64,000 nucleotides of DNA from assembly GCA_964035545.1 (NCBI GenBank), contig OZ037767.1:13449301-13513300 (forward strand), written 5' to 3'. The notes below the pieces were generated by a model. It had not been told where the DNA came from. It saw only the letters and a list, made by a program, of their open reading frames with translations, and searched no databases. The stretch is from Bugula neritina (lineage: Eukaryota > Bryozoa > Gymnolaemata > Cheilostomatida > Bugulidae). The position numbers and the translations under genes were made by a program. Below, one piece after another: positions 1 to 20,367 of this stretch. Positions within the stretch are counted from its first letter, which is position 1. Each line of letters opens with the position of its first letter.

Positions 1-1
1 C

Positions 2-322
2 CCTACTAACGAACCGGCAAGCGTGTCACCCTCCCTAGAAAGGGGACAGCGTACGAGGCAACCCCCCGCATACTTGAAGGACTTCATATGCGACTGCGTT
101 AAAAGCGGCGTGTATGAAAGTCTAGGGGAAAACCGTACGAGAAAAGTATCGAGCAAATGTGGGAGTTGTCAACACCACGGAAATATCAACTTTTGTATCG
201 GCGGAGATAGAAACAAAATTCATCCGCCGGGTGCACAAAGTCTTAATCACGCACCCCAACCACGTTGCTCGATCTTTTCATACGCTGATGCAGTCAGGAG
301 TAGACGTGTTTCTAAGCAGTAG
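2..322 (+). CDS. C-terminal fragment of a Gypsy-type pol polyprotein (partial)
   Basis: The frame is open from the left edge (base 2) to a TAG at 320-322, so the start lies outside the window. It contains R-Q-R-T-R-Q-P-P-A-Y-L-K-D-F, the kind of basic, proline-rich ending that follows the integrase in many Ty3/Gypsy pol proteins. No catalytic motif of protease, reverse transcriptase, RNase H or integrase is inside the visible part. An overlapping frame at 159-380 is also open and runs to a good splice donor at 372 (GTGAGT), so the 3' end of this reading frame may be different in a spliced transcript. I am fairly unsure where the protein really ends. Confidence 0.4.
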   Translation, partial: PTNEPASVSPSLERGQRTRQPPAYLKDFICDCVKSGVYESLGENRTRKVSSKCGSCQHHGNINFCIGGDRNKIHPPGAQSLNHAPQPRCSIFSYADAVRSRRVSKQ

Positions 323-601
323 TTCAAACCATTTCACACATTCAGTATGTCTTACGACAACAGATTGTGGGGTGAGTTAACTATATCTTAATACAAAACT
401 AGATTGCATCGCTCAGCTCTGACTCACTGAGTCAATCGAGCTGGAGATAGGTTAGTGAAATACCGTAGTAAGAACTCAGTTGACTTAGAGATTTTTATAA
501 TCTCATTGCAATACGTGTTCTATCTGACTATTCACTACCATAAATCTCTACGAGGTAACTGAATTAGGAGTTGCCAAGCTGTTCAAGCTAACAACACGGC
601 A

Positions 602-1423
602 GTGTACTGTATTAACACTGTTGAAACTTTTTCAGATTACACTCGACCCGCTACAACCAGGGTACGGGATAGAACACTTCCCGCTCCGTATCCGGAGGAG
701 TATGCTAGTGGTGACCGGCCTGAGCCACTACGCCGCCGTTGGCGGTGGGTGTCTCCACAAACAGAGGAAGAAATAGAAACGGCCTGGGGGTCCAGAGGAC
801 GGACGAGATGCCAGATCTGTGGTGAAGATTGCGCCTCTCATCGCTCCCTTAAACTACACGTCAATGCTCATCTCCTACTAACATTCTGCCCCTGCGGGTA
901 CAATGATGTGTATCCCTACCCCGTCACCAGACACCGAGCGGCGGGCTGTTTCCCTGGAGAAAACTACGTGGTCGACGCTAAGCTATACCCGGAGTTCCTC
1001 ACACTTATACGACCTCTGGTGAAGAAGGCCATGCTGTTAGCCCTTCTGTCCTCGGGGTTCCAACGTGTGTTAGACAACGCCCGCCAACAATCCCCGTTGG
1101 TGTCTGACCGCCCTCAAATTACATACACCCCCGAGGAAATTACATATCCAGAAGAAGGAGAGATCTCCCCTACCCCGACGAAGAGACGAACCAGGTCCCC
1201 CAGTCCACCCTTGCGCCGCAGACGGACACCGTCCCCAGACCCAGTACGCCTAGCCACAGTAGAAGAACGCCTCCTACGATTACAAGAAGAATTCACCCAG
1301 CTGGCACCAGATCTACTTAACACTACAACAGGACTCTTCCAGTTAAAGGGATCCGTATGCCGTATGAAACGGAAACTGCGTACATGCCAAGCCAAGCACC
1401 GGCGTGCCCAACAAGGACTCTAG
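602..1423 (+). CDS. Zinc-finger ORF downstream of pol in the LTR element (unknown function)
   Basis: An open frame of 273 codons lies between the pol end and the LTR. Residues 70-90 form a C-x2-C-x12-H-x3-H zinc finger, followed at 96-116 by a variant C-x-C-x12-H-x4-C finger. A basic Arg/Ser/Pro-rich stretch follows (about 193-216), then a leucine-rich, probably coiled-coil segment near the C-terminus. Upstream there is a credible 3' splice site (CTTTTTCAG ending at 635), so the true protein may begin in an upstream exon and join at 636 rather than start at the ATG at 602. Position and the nucleic-acid-binding look suggest an accessory protein of the retroelement (gag-like or a third ORF). 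I do not recognise the family, and a host gene captured by the element is possible. Confidence 0.5.
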   Translation: MYCINTVETFSDYTRPATTRVRDRTLPAPYPEEYASGDRPEPLRRRWRWVSPQTEEEIETAWGSRGRTRCQICGEDCASHRSLKLHVNAHLLLTFCPCGYNDVYPYPVTRHRAAGCFPGENYVVDAKLYPEFLTLIRPLVKKAMLLALLSSGFQRVLDNARQQSPLVSDRPQITYTPEEITYPEEGEISPTPTKRRTRSPSPPLRRRRTPSPDPVRLATVEERLLRLQEEFTQLAPDLLNTTTGLFQLKGSVCRMKRKLRTCQAKHRRAQQGL

Positions 1424-1718
1424 TTGGCTACCCAGAATACTCCGCAACTTCACATCTTGGGAGGAACCAAGATGTCATGCAAATGTTTGACTGCTTAACA
1501 GGTTATCCCCTGTCTAACACCACAGCTAGCTAGTATTCCTCGTCTATCTACAGCTGGCCAATTGTATGCAACGGATCGTTACGATGACCCTGTCTATTAT
1601 TATGTCTCTTCCTGTATATTATGTGTTATTTTTGTCCACTGATGTATGCAGTTACTAATGAATGTTTTTTTTTATATATATATATATCAGAAAGATGGCT
1701 TTCTGCTGGTGGGGGCGG

Positions 1719-1999
1719 TGTGGTGGTTCGTGGAACTACCAGCAGCACAACATGTAGGGTCGCGTAATTGACCCGGAACAATGGATAGCCAATTAGCGTA
1801 GTTGATAGTTAGCAGCAATTGTAGTTTCCCGCTGCTAACTCAGTCGAAGCTAGAGTGTGAAATAGATTAGATGTGTAACTTGTTTGGAAATAATGTATCG
1901 TTTTTATAATGTATAATTGTGTGTAAAATATACTCGTTCACTCGACTTATCCTGGTGCAGTTCTATAGCTAATAAATAGACTCTCTGGATAGCACATCA
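1719..1999 (+). repeat. Probable 3' LTR
   Basis: It starts TGTGGTGG directly after a G-rich polypurine-like run and a (TA)n stretch, and ends ...CACATCA, giving TG...CA borders. It contains AATAAA at about 1971-1976. Sequence homologous to the gene B 3' flank resumes soon after, which places the element boundary near 2000. The 5' LTR is not in the window, so the exact ends are inferred. Confidence 0.4.
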
Positions 2000-2049
2000 A
2001 CCCTAAATCTGAAAATCATAACAATATAATATTGTTTGCCTTCAATTAT

Positions 2050-2055
2050 TTTATT
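2050..2055 (-). promoter_or_regulatory. Poly(A) signal of gene A
   Basis: TTTATT on the plus strand is AATAAA for gene A, about 350 bases past its stop codon. The matching signal in gene B is at 20011-20016. The LTR element ends about 50 bases beyond it. Confidence 0.55.
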
Positions 2056-2403
2056 GTATAAAGTAGTTTTTCTACAAAAGTACATAAAATTTGAAAGTTT
2101 ATAAAATGGGTAGACTTGATTGAAACTGGATTTGGAAATCAAATGTGGTGAGTTGAGCTGTAAAATTAATATGGAGTATATAAAAGCAGAAACAAGGAAG
2201 GTTACATAATAGTGGCTTCAAAGAGATTAAAAAGAGAACAACAATTCAAAGCTATTTTAGTGTTACTTAAATAATTCATGGGGAATATCTAAATGTGGAG
2301 TTGAAGTAGGAAAAAATCACTCTTGAATACACATCTGGTTCTGTATAGGTTATAAAGTTCGTTGCAGGAGAAAAACCTTACAGTCTTAAAATCTCTGTTC
2401 AGA

Positions 2404-11601
<9,198 letters not shown>

Positions 11602-11912
11602 TCTAAAGCAAAAATCATTGTGTTGTGCTTTAAATTGCATAGCACCATAAAAACATTTCCAATAGCCAATAATAGATGTGAATAATTTAATTACCAAAAC
11701 ATATGTAATAGCTTTACAAGCTCTAAGAAGATATAATGCATTATTATATATCCATAAAAGATAAAAACAAACAAAAGTCGTGAAACAGAATATAACAATT
11801 AAACATGTCATACTATTAACACAGTTACATATAAACTACTATAATAAATCACACATATACTATTATATTAATATATTATATAAAGGTTAAGGACAAGTAA
11901 TGGTAAACTCAC

Positions 11913-12024
11913 ATGTTAGTATGATATGTTGAAACTTCTATCAGAATATTGTTCTTTAGTTCACTTCAACTGATTTGATATTCTTACCAGTAACCAAGAG
12001 CTTATATACATGTAATCAGCCAAT
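11913..12024 (-). promoter_or_regulatory. Core promoter and non-coding exon 1 of gene A
   Basis: A CCAAT box (12020-12024) is followed by a TATA-like TATATAAG (CTTATATA on plus, 12001-12008) and a conserved leader that ends at the splice donor at 11913. The distance from CCAAT to donor is exactly 112 bases, as in the other five genes. Transcription should start near 11980. Confidence 0.75.
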
Positions 12025-12519
12025 CAGCAATTAGAAGGAAGAAGGAAATTATGTTATCAGGAGAGCAAATATAGCAAGAATAAAACATGTAACTTTATGA
12101 GATTGAAAACAATATGTCTACTGAATTACAACCTGAGTGGGAGCCATTGTGCAATATGCTGTTTACTAAGCAGAACATCAAAACATCAATGTCAGGTCAG
12201 ATAGAATATCTGCTAACAGAAAACATGAAAATCAGTAAAACTTGTTTCATGGATCCAGTGGTCAGCGACTAAACCGATTAGCACGTGAAACTGGACGTCG
12301 TCCAATTAGTGTGAGGTGACACACACTTCTAAAAGAGCAAGGAATAACATACTTATCTCCTCATCGATCACTGCAACAGATGAGGGGATCGGTCTGTCTA
12401 GGCTTGTCCTTGCCATTGATAACACCCTTTTCTGCCAAATGTGTGCTATTGATTATGCAAAAGCTAGAAGTACCTCAAATCTTTTGCAAGCAGTTTTCAT
12501 GGTATATTAAAAACAAATT
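12025..12519. other. Gene A upstream flank
   Basis: This is the upstream flank of gene A, similar at its start to the flanks of B and C. No gene is recognisable. Confidence 0.5.
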
Positions 12520-13950
12520 CATGCCAGCTCTGAGGTATACAAATATGGTTCTCAGAAAAATGCAGGTTGTCTTCTTAAATTACTACAGAATCTGTGAGAC
12601 ACAGAAATCATGCCACAAGACTGGAGCAATGCAAGCATTATTCCATTATTTAGGAAAGGTGATAGGAAAGATTGTGGAAATTAATGGGGTACATCCCCTT
12701 CATCTATTGTAGGCCAGATTCTCTCCCGCATACTATTAATTTGGCTAAACTCACAGAAAGAAAGTGTAAATTTAGGAATGAAAGAAGTACAATAGATACG
12801 GCTTTCTGCTTGAAGTGAGTGCAAAAAAGTGCATAGAACAAGATATGCTACTCTACATAGTGTTTTTGGCTTCAGTAAGGCGTTTGACACTGTGTCTAGA
12901 GCAGGTCCTTGGTAGGTCGTTAAAAAGCTTGGCTGTACAGCCAAGTTCAGTCGTATTATTGAAGCACTTCATGAAAACATGCAAGCAAATGTTTCATTGA
13001 ACAGTTCTATCACAAAATATTTTTCGGTAAGAAATGAAGTCAATCAAGAGTGTACGTCCTTGCGTCAGAATTTTTCTCACTTACCTGTCAGTCATGTTTG
13101 AAGTTGCCTTTAAAGAAAACTCAGAAAGGGTTATATATAAGAACTAAAAAAGAGGCAGACCTGTTTGATGTGTCTCATTTCAAGTCTAAAACCAAAACCA
13201 CTACTGAGTTAGTGAAAAACTTGCTGTTTGCTGATGATAGTGCTTTAGTGGCTCATCATCTGATAATATGTCAAATTTTCAAAAGATTTTAGTCTAAGTC
13301 AAGAAGGCAGAATAATGCCTCTATAAGCCTCTGAAGTTTTAAAGTGAAACTTTTTAAGCAAAAACCATAATCATCAACAGAGAACTTTTAAAAATGTGTA
13401 AAATTCTCAAGTACCATAAAATCACAATAGCTGAAAATGCTAAACTATAAATCTGAGAGTAAGTAATTCTAATGCAGTGTATGAACAATTGAGAACCAGA
13501 TTTTAGAATAATGTTTCAATCAAAGTCATGGGTCAGGTGCATGGTGTTATGGTGCTCGCTGCCTCAGGGTATGGTACTGAGATCTGGACAAAATACAGTG
13601 TGCAAGCTGACAGACTGCAAGCATATGTTATGCAACATCTGTGCTTAATCATGGGTATCGAATTTGGAGAGACAAGGATACTAACCATGAAGTACTAAAA
13701 AGAGACAGTTTACCATCTTTAAAATTTATCCTCATTCAGATGAATTTGAGATGGCTATAGGACATCTCAAGAGGATGAACCATAGCTGTTTACCTAGACA
13801 TCTCCTTTATTCCCAGATAAAAGAAGGTAAGCGTAGCCAAAGACTGAAGTTTAAACCTACTGTAAAACAGATAGATACGAGCAGAGGTGGCTAGCAAAAG
13901 AAAGCTAAATATAAAGACCATCGAGATGTTTGATGAAACCAAATTGACAG
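12520..13950 (+). pseudogene. Decayed non-LTR (LINE) reverse transcriptase
   Basis: Pieces of a LINE reverse transcriptase can be read in all three plus frames. In order they are I-M-P-Q-D-W-S-N-A-S-I-I-P-L-F and G-D-R-K-D-C-G-N (about 12610-12680), N-E-R-S-T-I-D-T (about 12780), F-S-K-A-F-D-T-V-S-R (about 12870), L-F-A-D-D-S-A-L at about 13230 (the catalytic A-D-D box), and a C-terminal part with W-T-K-Y...R-L-Q-A-Y...M-G-I (about 13580-13670) and H-L-K-R-M-N-H (about 13765). The order matches an intact element, but many frameshifts and stops intervene. The clade (CR1/Jockey/RTE side) cannot be fixed by eye. It lies upstream of gene A in the opposite orientation. Confidence 0.75.
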
Positions 13951-14450
13951 CAGTAATTTTGTATATGATGATAATAACATCAAAAAACACTATTAAACAG
14001 GTTGTTTTTAGATATTACCATAACAAAAAGAAATTTTGTGTGCTCAAAGAAACTTCCTAAATAATCATTTAATGATTAGACTCCCAGTTCGAAAGATAAA
14101 AGCTTATACAGTGGTTTTCACTTTGATTGGGTGAGTTATAATTTTATCGTCACATAAATATCAAAAACAAGTGTTTCTTTATATCCCAAAAGAGCTGCAA
14201 ATATTATTTAAGTGCAGTAGCTGATAAATTTAGATAGCCTAATTTTTTTATTTTCCTAAGAAATTTTGGTTTGGGGCAAATGTTGAAAGTCTCTCGAGAA
14301 CATAACTTTCTTGTCAGATTCTGATAGCCTGGAAAACTGCTGTTTCTCAAATTCTCTATTACATCACTCACCACACAAACATATAAATATAATTTTCAGC
14401 TTGGTGCACTTTAGAAGGAAGTCAATTTGAAAAGCTTTCCAAACAATGAT

Positions 14451-14617
14451 ACACACACACGCTACACACGCCACACACGCCACACACGCCACACACGCCA
14501 CACACGCCACACACGCCACACACGCCACACACGCCACACACGCCACACACGCCACACACGCCACACACGCCACACACGCCACACACGCCACACACGCCAC
14601 ACACACACACACACACA
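14451..14617. repeat. 9-bp minisatellite (ACACACGCC)n
   Basis: About 15 almost perfect tandem units of ACACACGCC, grading into (CA)n at the right end. Because the unit is a multiple of three, all six frames stay open and give false repetitive ORFs (HTRHTR, VACVAC, CGVCGV). Confidence 0.95.
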
Positions 14618-15839
14618 TCCAACACAGACTCTTTCCCAGTACATATCACAATGTTATGGGATGTGCAGATTAGTGTACAAAACTAATCATGAGTATATGT
14701 TATCCCTTGTCACGCTCAGAATATCATAAACATGAGTTACGATTTTTCAATAAAAGAAATCAATAATCAGATATCTATTAATCCTACAATGAAAATTGCG
14801 TAATATATCTGCTTAATTGAGTTTTTTAGTTAATTTAACTCCATAAAATTTCAAAAATTCTAATTTTTTTCACTCAAATATTATCTATGTAGTTGCTCGA
14901 GCTTGTGGTCATTTTAACATCAGTTAAAAACATTTTCCCCATAATTTATATTTAAAATTCAGGTTATAGTGACAGGGAATGGGATTTTGGCTGCAGTAAG
15001 TTTACATATGCCTCTCTGTTTATACACTTAGCGCAAATTAAAATCACTAAACAAGAAAATATAAAGCAACCTGACAACCGAATATATAAATAGTAGATTA
15101 GATTTGAAAGTTGAGTCAAAAAGTTAACACTAATTTCAGTAACTTGTTATTTAATTCAAATGCAGTAACTTTCTTCATTGTCTTTCCATAGATCAATCTC
15201 AGTCAGTTGGATCAGTTTGATTGCTTTTTCCATTACATTCTCAGCTCATGTGAAAGGTACTTTATAAGTTTGACTAATATATTTACATGCTTCACTTGAC
15301 TGAGTGGCTGAAGTTATTGCAAAAAACAAATCGGCATCTTGGATGGGTGCAAAATAGCATCCACTATTAACTAGCTGTCTATAAACAACAATATTTGATG
15401 AGAAACCATAATTGGTTGTTTCGTTTTTAAAATTCTACACTGATTCTAAATTTATAAATTGCAAAACACTATTTTTATTCAAAACAAAATTTTCAACAGA
15501 AACACATGTTTGCTATATGAATGACACATTACATTTGGCAGAAGCATACATAATAAGTATATGAAAGAAGCTAGTTATGTAAGATCAAAAGCTTTTTATG
15601 CTGATGTATCAAAGAATTGCGTGTTTAAAAAAATATATTATATATTAAAGATGAGTCTTTTATTGGTCCGCCGGTAATCACTAAAAATCTGTAAAAATGG
15701 AACAAGATTCTGTAAATGCATTTTAAAATCACAAAAATATAGGGATGATTAAAATGTATAATGTAAAATTACTTGCTTGAAGCAAATTATATAACAAATG
15801 TTTCAAAGTACTGCTTCATGGTATAAAGTTTTCTTACCA
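14618..15839. other. Intergenic sequence, nothing recognised
   Basis: AT-rich sequence without an open frame of note, RNA gene or clear repeat. Confidence 0.5.
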
Positions 15840-17050
15840 TCATCATTACTGCCATTAATTTCATTTGCGTAGTTTTCTCTAAAGTATCTTCTGTTTAGAC
15901 AAGCGTTGCATTTACACACACCAGTGCACCGCATTTAAGATTTCTGACATTCACATCAGGATGTATTGCAACTGGTTTTACAGCAGCAGTATAATATGTT
16001 TTTCAATGCATTTTTGGGCACAAAGGCTTGAGTCAGTCATTTTATAGTGATGCTGTCATTATCAACAATTTCTATCCATAGTATTCTGGAAATGGTGCAT
16101 TGACAAAAGCAATTGTTGCCCTTCTCTAGGTAGCTGCCTTTTAAATATTTTACTTACTTCATAAGTTCAATTTTTGTGTGGAAAGCTGCAAGTTTTATTG
16201 AGCCATCTTTGTTGGAGAAAAGAATGCAGCATATATCAAACATCATCTATGTGTACTTACAAACTTTTCTATTTAAGTAGCTGTTCAAAGCTTTCAGCAC
16301 AATCTGAATGGTTTTGTTCAAGAAGGAGTAGACTATGTGCAGTTTCTTTTCCATAAAAGTGCTAATCAAATCACAACCTGTTAAAGCATATAAGCTAGGA
16401 AGTGCTGCACTGCACACAACTCATATTCAAGCTCATTTGCAGCAAACTTAATATTTAAATATCTCATATATATGATCACCACGTTTTATGAATGAATATA
16501 AATTTCCAAATGGTAGTATATTGCAAATATTGTGAATTTATTATTATACCCTTGATGGAGAGAACATTCTTCGGAAAATATTTTGCATACATGTAAGATC
16601 ATGCATGTAGGCAGGTGTCTCATCACACTATACTTTGGTTTTCTTAAAAACTCTGCCATGCATGTTTTGAAAGTTCTAGGTAAATGCAGTTTTCCTCGAA
16701 CCCAACAGCTATGAAAATATCCCTCTATAGCCTTTTTTCGCGATATGTTTTTCACAAAAAATTCACCATCATTTTTCTTGTTGCTAATTGCCAGGAAATT
16801 GCAAAATTTGACTAGAAATTTATATTTGAACCAAAAACAGCTGTTCTATGACCACATATCAGAGCATGCCTTGATCTCTCCACATTCTTAAAAATCTATC
16901 CTGCATGAAGAATTATAGGAATGGGCCGTTACAATAATTTTTGAAAGGAATGCATCAGCATGCAAACCAAATGTAGGAACAGCTTTCACTTTTTGAAGTT
17001 TTGCCATTTCATCAAAAATAATATAGTTGGTTTTTAGGCAGGAGAATGTG
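15840..17050 (-). pseudogene. Possible decayed transposon protein remnant
   Basis: On the minus strand the segment near 15950-15860 reads with clustered cysteines (C-E-C-Q-K, then M-R-C-T-G-V-C-K-C-N-A-C-L-N), a pattern seen at the C-terminus of several transposon-encoded proteins. An open piece at 16486-16755 and a short readable stretch near 16850 could belong to the same decayed frame. The family is not recognised and chance cannot be excluded. Confidence 0.25.
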
Positions 17051-18967
17051 TAAAGCATTAGAGCAGTCTGCAGTCAATTCTTTTTCAATAGTATTCATAG
17101 GAGCACATATAGGCTCATAAAATTCTTATACATAATATAAAATTGAGTTTAACTATCAAGTATAGGTGTTATGCTCCGACTAGAACCAGACTCTAAAATG
17201 GTCTGCAAGTACAAAACAATTTTGATAAAATTGTAAGTGGGTAATCGTGATTTGAGTTATTTTTATCATAGGTCGACTAGTTATAGCAATGCTTATATGC
17301 GTTTAGCGAGGAAATTTCCTTTAGACTCTTATTTTCATCGCTATCATCTAAGCTTCTTTTATACTTTCTAATGTGATAGTAAAAATGTTGCCTAAAATTG
17401 GATAGAGATATTTATATAACGGAAATGCGTGCCTAGGTAACCTTTAGCATAAATGTGTTAGGTCTGTGATAATTAACCTGCTCAGGCATGGATGATACCT
17501 GGTGTTCATTCTTCTGGTTTGCTCAATCAGTCTAAATTCTAGAACAGCTTGCCCTAGTTTTCTAGTAAGAAATTATATTCTTTTGTGACACATGATGCAC
17601 ATAAAAAACTACTTGCCCATGATCTTTGAATAAGGCACGTCCAGATCTTTTTTCTATAATAGGTGGCCTAAACATAATTATATTATAATATATTTTCAAT
17701 TATAGCAAAGCTTTAGGGTATTTCCTTTGTAAATATAATTGAGCTAAATAAATTTTGACTCAAAAGTCATCATTAAAATAGTATGAAAGTTATGCATTTT
17801 AACCAACAGCATTATTGTTATAAAAACATTGCTTTTATAACATATTATATAGTTCAATTTAAATTCGTTGGTAAAGCTCAATTGTACAAATCTAAAATAT
17901 ATTCTATAAAGTCCAGACTAACCTGCTCATGTTTTTCATTACTTTTTTTAGTAAAATTAGCTATTATATTTAAAATCATTGGCTTTAATAATGTCAAGAT
18001 ATTTAATCAATTTATACAAAATTAGAGGAAAACAACTCCTTCAAAAGTTTCAAGCGCTTTTGTGATAAACTGGGTGGACAAAACAGTCTGCAATAATTTG
18101 ATAAATGCGATTAAGACAATGATATGACCTACATGTATCAACAAATATTTCAAATTGCTTGTTTTATAGTCATTAAAATACTCAACGTAATAGTATAATG
18201 CAGATTAGTGCTGGTTTTAACTACGCATTACAGAAAAGGCTGGAAGGGGATGCCCCAACATTAAAGCACAGGTCATTGTCATATGCACTTAATATTCTAT
18301 ATGTGCGGACCGTTACGAAAAAAACCGTAACGGTTCGTAACCAAAACTAGCTGAATAATTAGGGAAGAACATGGGAAATGAAGCAAAATTAAAAGAACTT
18401 TGATTATTTAGGTGTATTTATTGGTGTTTTACTAGTTTTAGCCAAAAAACCATGCGTTCATTACCAGCTAAATTGCGAAAAATAGCCAAAAACTGAAGAT
18501 TTCGAGTGTGTACTAAATTAGGTAAAATGACTCATATACAGGAAAACTCAAAATGTTCAATAGTCAACAGCTTTGAATTTTTTTTAAAATTATTTTTATT
18601 CAAAACAATTTTGTGCGTAAAAACAAAAATTTAATCAGCGTTTACATCTACACCCTATAAACAATAATATGTTATCATAACCACATCTAAAAACACATGA
18701 GGCATTCATTAAAGCAATTTGATTAGCAATCAATTAATACATTTGTAAACATTGATTGACTGCAAAAACTTATGGATCAACTTCTGAGAGTGAATTAATT
18801 TCAAAGCAAGTGCTATGTAGCAGTTTGACGGTCACAGCAACATCTAAAAACACACATCTGTCAATTAAACAGTTAATATTCTTGCCGTGACTTAGCAGCA
18901 AACCTATGGAAAAGGTCTTGGGAGGGAAGTGAATTATATTCAAAGCAATGAGGCTATAGTAGACTAA
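17051..18967. other. Intergenic sequence, one short hairpin
   Basis: No gene is visible. The only structure noticed is a perfect short inverted repeat, ACCGTTACG...CGTAACGGT, around an A-rich loop at about 18309-18336. Confidence 0.5.
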
Positions 18968-19327
18968 AGGCCTGGCTTCACAATTGTGAGAATCACACGA
19001 AATCGTCTATTTGACGCAAAAAAACATTCGTGCAAAAAAATTTGAGGGAATTCAAATGAAAGGATCTTGGTTGGGTGTACACAACGCTGACGGACAAAAA
19101 ATCACAATCGACAATAAGCACCATTTGATTGGTCAATGGAATTTTAGCAACAGTAATTATTTCATTTCTACCATGTTTATCTATTTGGCAATTTTCTGTT
19201 GTTTGTATCTCGTGCAAGACTCATTCATGGACTATTTATTATGTGTGTGGCTGGTCATAACGAGAGGATAACTCACGAAAATCGTCACACGATTTCGTGT
19301 GATTCTCACAACCGTGAGGCCAGACCT
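18968..19327. mobile_element. PIF/Harbinger-type MITE (360 bp)
   Basis: Terminal inverted repeats of about 38 bases are visible: the left end starts AGGCCTGGCTTCACAATTG and the right end is its near-exact complement ending GCCAGACCT. A 3-bp TAA target duplication flanks both ends (18965-18967 and 19328-19330). There is no coding capacity. TAA duplication and a short body point to a Harbinger-type non-autonomous element. Confidence 0.8.
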
Positions 19328-19330
19328 TAA

Positions 19331-20010
19331 AAATAATACAAAAAAGATGGCCGTATTTGTAGATGTCTTGGATTTAGTGACCATCATTAAATAGCTAAAC
19401 ATATGCATGTGACAATACAATCAAAGCATGTGACAACCAATTACAACCTACTAATATTTTTATGGTTATAGCTCCGATTGATTGAAGTTAGAATATCAAA
19501 TTGGATTGGCTCACTATTGAATACGGGTGCAACACTTTCCCTGCTTCATGGTTGTGATAAGATTTTTACAAATATACTGCATTCATATTTACAATTGTTT
19601 TATTTTGAATTTTATTAAAATTATTTGTTTTAGTTTTGTTTTCATCTATATGAATTATATATAAAATATTTTCAGATATTTTTTAAAGAGTAGCTATATT
19701 AAGTAATTAACATTAGCATAAAAATTATACTCACAATTACTATAACGTCATTAGTTTTGTTTTCATCCTCATTAATAATATATAAAATCACTCCAGTTGT
19801 TTTTATTAACTAGCTGTATAGTAATTAATATACAGCTAGAATTTATATATTCACTAGTATTATAATGCCATTATTATTGATAGTTATTGCTTAAATTATG
19901 ATTTACTTAGTGTTTTTGTGGTAATTTTGTAAGTTATGTATCATACCATAAGGAATGCTAATGCAATGAGGTGAATACTATGTTAATATATTGTTGGTTT
20001 CTTCAATGAT
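19331..20010. other. Intergenic sequence downstream of gene B
   Basis: AT-rich, with no recognisable gene. Homology to the 3' flank of gene A starts near 19980. Confidence 0.5.
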
Positions 20011-20016
20011 TTTATT
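20011..20016 (-). promoter_or_regulatory. Poly(A) signal of gene B
   Basis: TTTATT (AATAAA on the gene strand), about 350 bases past the stop codon, at the position equivalent to that in gene A. Confidence 0.5.
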
Positions 20017-20367
20017 GTGTAAAACGCTTTTATAATAAAAGTACATACATGTTGAATGGTAACAAAATAGATGAAACTTGATTGAGATTGGATTTGCGAA
20101 TCAAACGTGTTGATTTGAGTAGTAAATAAGGAGTATATAAAAGCAGCAAACAAAGAAAGTTACATAATAGTATGCATTCATAAAGGGATGTAAAATATAA
20201 CATCAAATATTATGTCAAAACTATTTTAATGTTACTCAAATAAGTCATAAAGATCTCTGATTGGAAAGTAGCATTAGGAGAAGATAATTCTTGAAAGCAC
20301 AGCTGGGTCTGTATAGACAGAGTTCTTGTAGGTGAAAACTCTAAGAGCCTTAGAATCTCTGTTCAGA

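Larger units (their letters stand above)
1..1999 (+). mobile_element. 3' part of a Ty3/Gypsy-like LTR retrotransposon
   Basis: This block is visibly richer in G+C than the rest of the window and ends abruptly at the 3' flank of gene A. It opens with an open frame carrying a chromodomain/Gypsy-type pol end (RQPPAYLKDF), continues with a second ORF (602-1423) and a G-rich polypurine-like run at 1709-1718, and ends in a probable LTR. The 5' LTR, gag and most of pol lie outside the window. The class is inferred from the pol C-terminus and the polypurine/LTR layout, not from a full reverse transcriptase. Confidence 0.55.

Noticed and set aside
159-380. Second frame over the pol end, possibly spliced to the ORF at 636
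   Set aside because: The donor at 372 leaves phase 0 while the acceptor at 636 needs phase 1, so the simple join is out of frame.
14364-14729. Repetitive ORFs (HTRHTR, VACVAC, CGVCGV)
   Set aside because: Caused by a 9-bp repeat unit that keeps every frame open; not protein genes.
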